Assembly: GCA_024642445.1 (NCBI GenBank)
Contig: JAHEBG010000071.1
Coordinates: 1-6,372 of the forward strand
Direction: 5' to 3'
Length of the DNA: 6,372 nt
Source: Gammaproteobacteria bacterium
GTDB lineage: Bacteria > Pseudomonadota > Gammaproteobacteria > Xanthomonadales > Xanthomonadaceae
Translations under genes and position numbers: made by a program
Shown here: in pieces, positions 3,977 through 6,372 of the stretch
Position numbering within the stretch: the stretch's first letter is position 1
Layout of the letters: each line of letters begins with the position of its first letter
Notes under the pieces: generated by a model
Told to the model about the DNA's origin: nothing
The model's database searches: none
The model's input: the letters and a program-made list of their open reading frames with translations, nothing else

Positions 3977-6046
3977 ATGCGCATTGCACCGGTTTGTTTC
4001 ATCGCAGTTCTAGCACTTTTGCCGCAGGCGAAGGCTTCCGATAAATCCCCCTTTACGGTTCGCGACATGGTCAATTACGAGCGGGTGTCTTCACCGGCGC
4101 TGTCGCCGGATGGAAAATGGGCACTGTTCGCCGTACGCCAGACCGATCTGGCCGCCAATAAAGGCAAAACCGGGCTGTGGCTGGAAAATCTGCGCACGCG
4201 CGATGCTGCACCGCCGGTACGTTTCACCGAAGAAGGTTTGAACGTCAATTCGCCCAGCTTTAGCCCGGACGGAAAAACCGTGTATTTCCTGACGGCTAAA
4301 TCCGGAAGCATGCAATTGTGGTCGCAGTCACTGCAAAGCAAAAGCGCGGTACAGGTTTCCGATCTGCCCTTGGATGTCGGTTCCTATAAAATTTCGCCGG
4401 ACGGCCGCAACATTGCCTTCAGCCTTGAGGTATTCACCGATTGTGCGGATGTGGCCTGCACCAAAAATCGTCTGGAGCAAGCGGCTGCCCGCAAAGCCTC
4501 CGGCATGCTGTTCGATAAACTTTTTGTGCGCCACTGGGATACCTATGCCGACGGTCGCCGTAACCAGTTGTTCGTATCCCGGCTTGAGGGCGGCAAACTG
4601 AGCGCGCCCGAGCGCTTGACGCATGTTGACGGAGATATTCCCTCAAAGCCTTTTGGCGATGCCAGCGAATATGCGTGGTCGCCGGACAGTAGCGCCGTGG
4701 TCTATTCGGTGCGTGTTGCCGGTAAAACCGAAGCCTGGTCAACCAATTTTGATCTGTATCGGGTAGCGCTCGGCAAACATGGCGCGCAATATGCCAAAAA
4801 CCTTACCGCGGATAATCCGGCATGGGATACCGGGCCGGTGTTCAGCCCGAACGGAAAAACCCTGTACTACCGTGCCATGAAGCGGCCTGGATTCGAGGCC
4901 GACCGGTTTGCGATCATGGCCATGGATCTTGCCACCGGTAAAAAACGCGAAGTGCCATCAAAGCTTGATCGTTCCGCAGAGTCACTTGCCGTCAGTTCCG
5001 ATGGCAAAACCCTGATTACGACGTTTTTGGACAACGGCCAGCAACCGCTGTTTGCCGTTGATATTGCTACCGGCAATGTCAAAACCCTGGCGCAAGATGG
5101 CAGCGTTGCCGAATTCGATGCGGTCGGTGATCAGGTCTTGTTCACGCGTGCGCGCTTGGATTCGCCCGCGCAGCTGTTCCTTACCGACCTGTCCGGAAGC
5201 CCTGAGCGCAAGCTGAGTGTCAACAACGACGAAGCCATAGCCAAAACCGCGTGGGGTGAATTCGAGCAATTCCGTTTTCCGGGTTGGAACAACGAAACCG
5301 TGCACGGCTATATCATGAAGCCGGCCAATTACGTGGCCGGAAAGAAATACCCCATTGCATTTTTGATACACGGCGGTCCGCAAGGCAGCTTCGGCAATGG
5401 CTGGAGTTACCGTTGGAACCCGCAAACCTATGCCGGCTTGGGTTTTGCTGTGGTGATGATTGATTTCCACGGATCGGTGGGCTACGGGCAAGCATTTACC
5501 GATTCGATTTCCCAACATTGGGGCGATAGGCCGCTTGAAGATTTGCAAAAAGGCTATGCACACGCCTTGGCGAAATACAGCTTCCTCGACAAAGACCGTG
5601 CCTGCGCCTTGGGCGCCAGCTACGGCGGCTATATGGTGAATTGGATTGCCGGCAATTGGCCACAGCCCTGGAAATGCCTGGTCAACCATGACGGCGTTTT
5701 CGATACCCGCAATATGGGGTATGCCACTGAAGAGCTGTGGTTCACCGAATGGGAAAACGGCGGCACGGTCTACGATAAGCCCCAGAATTACGAGCAATTC
5801 AACCCACTGAACCATGTGTCGAACTGGCGCGTGCCAATGCTGGTGGTGCAAGGCGAATTGGATTACCGCATTCCAACTTCGCAAGGCCTTTCCACCTTCA
5901 GTGCTTTGCAGCGTAAAGGCATTGAAAGCCAACTGTTGCTGTTTCCCGATGAAAACCATTGGGTCTTGAAGCCGCATAACAGCATTCTCTGGCACGATAC
6001 CGTCAATGCCTGGCTGAAACGCTGGACTGACAGGCCTACGCCTTGA
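3977..6046 (+). CDS. Secreted S9-family serine peptidase, dipeptidyl-peptidase 5-like
   Basis: This 689-residue exopeptidase is probably periplasmic. Residues 1-20 are a signal peptide (Arg2, hydrophobic 5-16, cleavage likely after AKA). Residues of about 30-420 form a beta-propeller with six PD40-like motifs of the form S-P-D-G-K: at 43-47, 96-100, 140-144, 235-238, 290-294 and 340-344. The alpha/beta-hydrolase domain fills about 425-689, with HGGPQG for the oxyanion region, the nucleophile elbow GASYGGY (Ser548), Asp629 in VVQGELDYRIP and His661 in PDENHW. Length, triad order and spacing agree well with bacterial DPP5 enzymes such as that of Porphyromonas gingivalis, which remove N-terminal dipeptides with hydrophobic residues at P1. 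Acylaminoacyl-peptidase activity is the main alternative. The in-frame stop at 3959-3961 leaves ATG 3977 as the first possible ATG; the Shine-Dalgarno is poor. The gene is divergent from a peptide symporter and overlaps the next gene by four bases. Confidence 0.93.
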   Translation: MRIAPVCFIAVLALLPQAKASDKSPFTVRDMVNYERVSSPALSPDGKWALFAVRQTDLAANKGKTGLWLENLRTRDAAPPVRFTEEGLNVNSPSFSPDGKTVYFLTAKSGSMQLWSQSLQSKSAVQVSDLPLDVGSYKISPDGRNIAFSLEVFTDCADVACTKNRLEQAAARKASGMLFDKLFVRHWDTYADGRRNQLFVSRLEGGKLSAPERLTHVDGDIPSKPFGDASEYAWSPDSSAVVYSVRVAGKTEAWSTNFDLYRVALGKHGAQYAKNLTADNPAWDTGPVFSPNGKTLYYRAMKRPGFEADRFAIMAMDLATGKKREVPSKLDRSAESLAVSSDGKTLITTFLDNGQQPLFAVDIATGNVKTLAQDGSVAEFDAVGDQVLFTRARLDSPAQLFLTDLSGSPERKLSVNNDEAIAKTAWGEFEQFRFPGWNNETVHGYIMKPANYVAGKKYPIAFLIHGGPQGSFGNGWSYRWNPQTYAGLGFAVVMIDFHGSVGYGQAFTDSISQHWGDRPLEDLQKGYAHALAKYSFLDKDRACALGASYGGYMVNWIAGNWPQPWKCLVNHDGVFDTRNMGYATEELWFTEWENGGTVYDKPQNYEQFNPLNHVSNWRVPMLVVQGELDYRIPTSQGLSTFSALQRKGIESQLLLFPDENHWVLKPHNSILWHDTVNAWLKRWTDRPTP

Positions 6047-6372
6047 GTTCTCCGACACCGCCGTTCCCAGGGCAGGCCGGCGCCCGCACCGATTGCAGCC
6101 AATGCTCGCTGCAGGTGTTGTGCTTGCCGGCCAATATTGATGCCGTCGATCTGGGCCGCTTGAATACCATCGTACAGAAGCGGCGGCCAATGAAACGCGG
6201 CGATGCGCTGTTTGCCATGGGCCAGTCCTTGGACTGCATTTATGTGGCCCGCGAAGGCACGTTCAAGTCGGTGGTGTACGGCACCGATGGCAGCAGCCAG
6301 GTCACCGGCTTTCATCTGCCCGGTGAAATTCTGGGCTTGGATGCACTGGGTACGGCGCAGCATACCTGCGAT
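6043..6372 (+). CDS. fnr: FNR/Anr-type oxygen-sensing transcription regulator, N-terminal part (runs off the right edge)
   Basis: Within the window are 110 codons of a CRP/FNR-family regulator. FNR proteins carry an oxygen-labile [4Fe-4S] cluster and switch genes between aerobic and anaerobic states. Three of the four expected cluster cysteines are visible in DCSQCSLQVLCLPANI, at C18, C21 and C27, with the same 3- and 6-residue spacing as C20, C23 and C29 of E. coli FNR; the fourth lies beyond the edge. The cyclic-nucleotide-binding-like beta-roll follows (MKRGDALFAMG, YVAREGTFKSV, QVTGFHLPGEILGLDALG). The frame is open only from 6031, and the only plausible start ahead of the cysteines is TTG at 6043, which overlaps the peptidase stop as TTGA. 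It puts the cysteines two residues from the E. coli positions, which supports it. The Shine-Dalgarno is weak (ACAGG), suggesting translational coupling to the peptidase. The DNA-binding helix-turn-helix is not in view. Confidence 0.9.
   Translation, partial: MSSPTPPFPGQAGARTDCSQCSLQVLCLPANIDAVDLGRLNTIVQKRRPMKRGDALFAMGQSLDCIYVAREGTFKSVVYGTDGSSQVTGFHLPGEILGLDALGTAQHTCD

Noticed and set aside
4982..6190. A 402-codon open frame on the minus strand, antisense to the peptidase gene and running past its end
   Set aside because: It lies wholly opposite the well-supported peptidase and regulator genes, its translation shows no recognisable motif, and no ribosome site was seen. Long antisense frames are expected from the codon use of such genes.

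Overview
This window reads as ordinary, densely packed chromosome from a Gram-negative proteobacterium. The best guess is a gammaproteobacterium close to the Xanthomonadales/Lysobacterales. The N-terminus and overall sequence of SSB and the POT-type peptide transporter recall that group. IspB resembles the enterobacterial enzyme along its length. The FNR-type regulator at the right edge has some betaproteobacterial flavour, so a betaproteobacterium cannot be excluded. I see no insertion sequence, phage gene, CRISPR array, tRNA or rRNA, and no sign of recent transfer.

Layout, left to right. A minus-strand cluster starts at about 1517 and runs leftward: ispB (octaprenyl diphosphate synthase, 509-1477), an unrecognised 108-residue protein with a C-terminal membrane anchor (152-478), and the first 28 codons of a small membrane protein that leaves the window (1-86). 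Divergent from ispB, across 159 bp holding two back-to-back promoters, is ssb (1637-2134). ssb converges on a POT-family peptide:proton symporter gene (minus strand; best start 3895). A perfect 30-bp palindrome between them (2152-2181) is a bidirectional terminator. The transporter gene is divergent, over only 81 bp, from a secreted S9-family serine peptidase (3977-6046) that closely resembles dipeptidyl-peptidase 5. The peptidase stop codon overlaps, by TTGA, the probable TTG start of an FNR/Anr-type iron-sulfur transcription regulator (6043 to the right edge).

How the genes may work together. The peptidase and transporter look like a peptide-scavenging pair: the peptidase would release dipeptides in the periplasm and the symporter would carry them into the cytoplasm. 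The overlapping regulator gene suggests co-expression of an oxygen sensor with the peptidase. ispB supplies the side chain of ubiquinone, so respiration appears at both ends of the window, but a functional link there is only inference. No stretch above 300 bases lacks a gene; all five intergenic gaps are 30-160 bp. I found no clearly new system. The best leads are the mirrored promoter motif between ispB and ssb, the compact POT/peptidase divergent promoter, the coupled peptidase-fnr junction, and a substituted stretch in the SSB DNA-binding fold.
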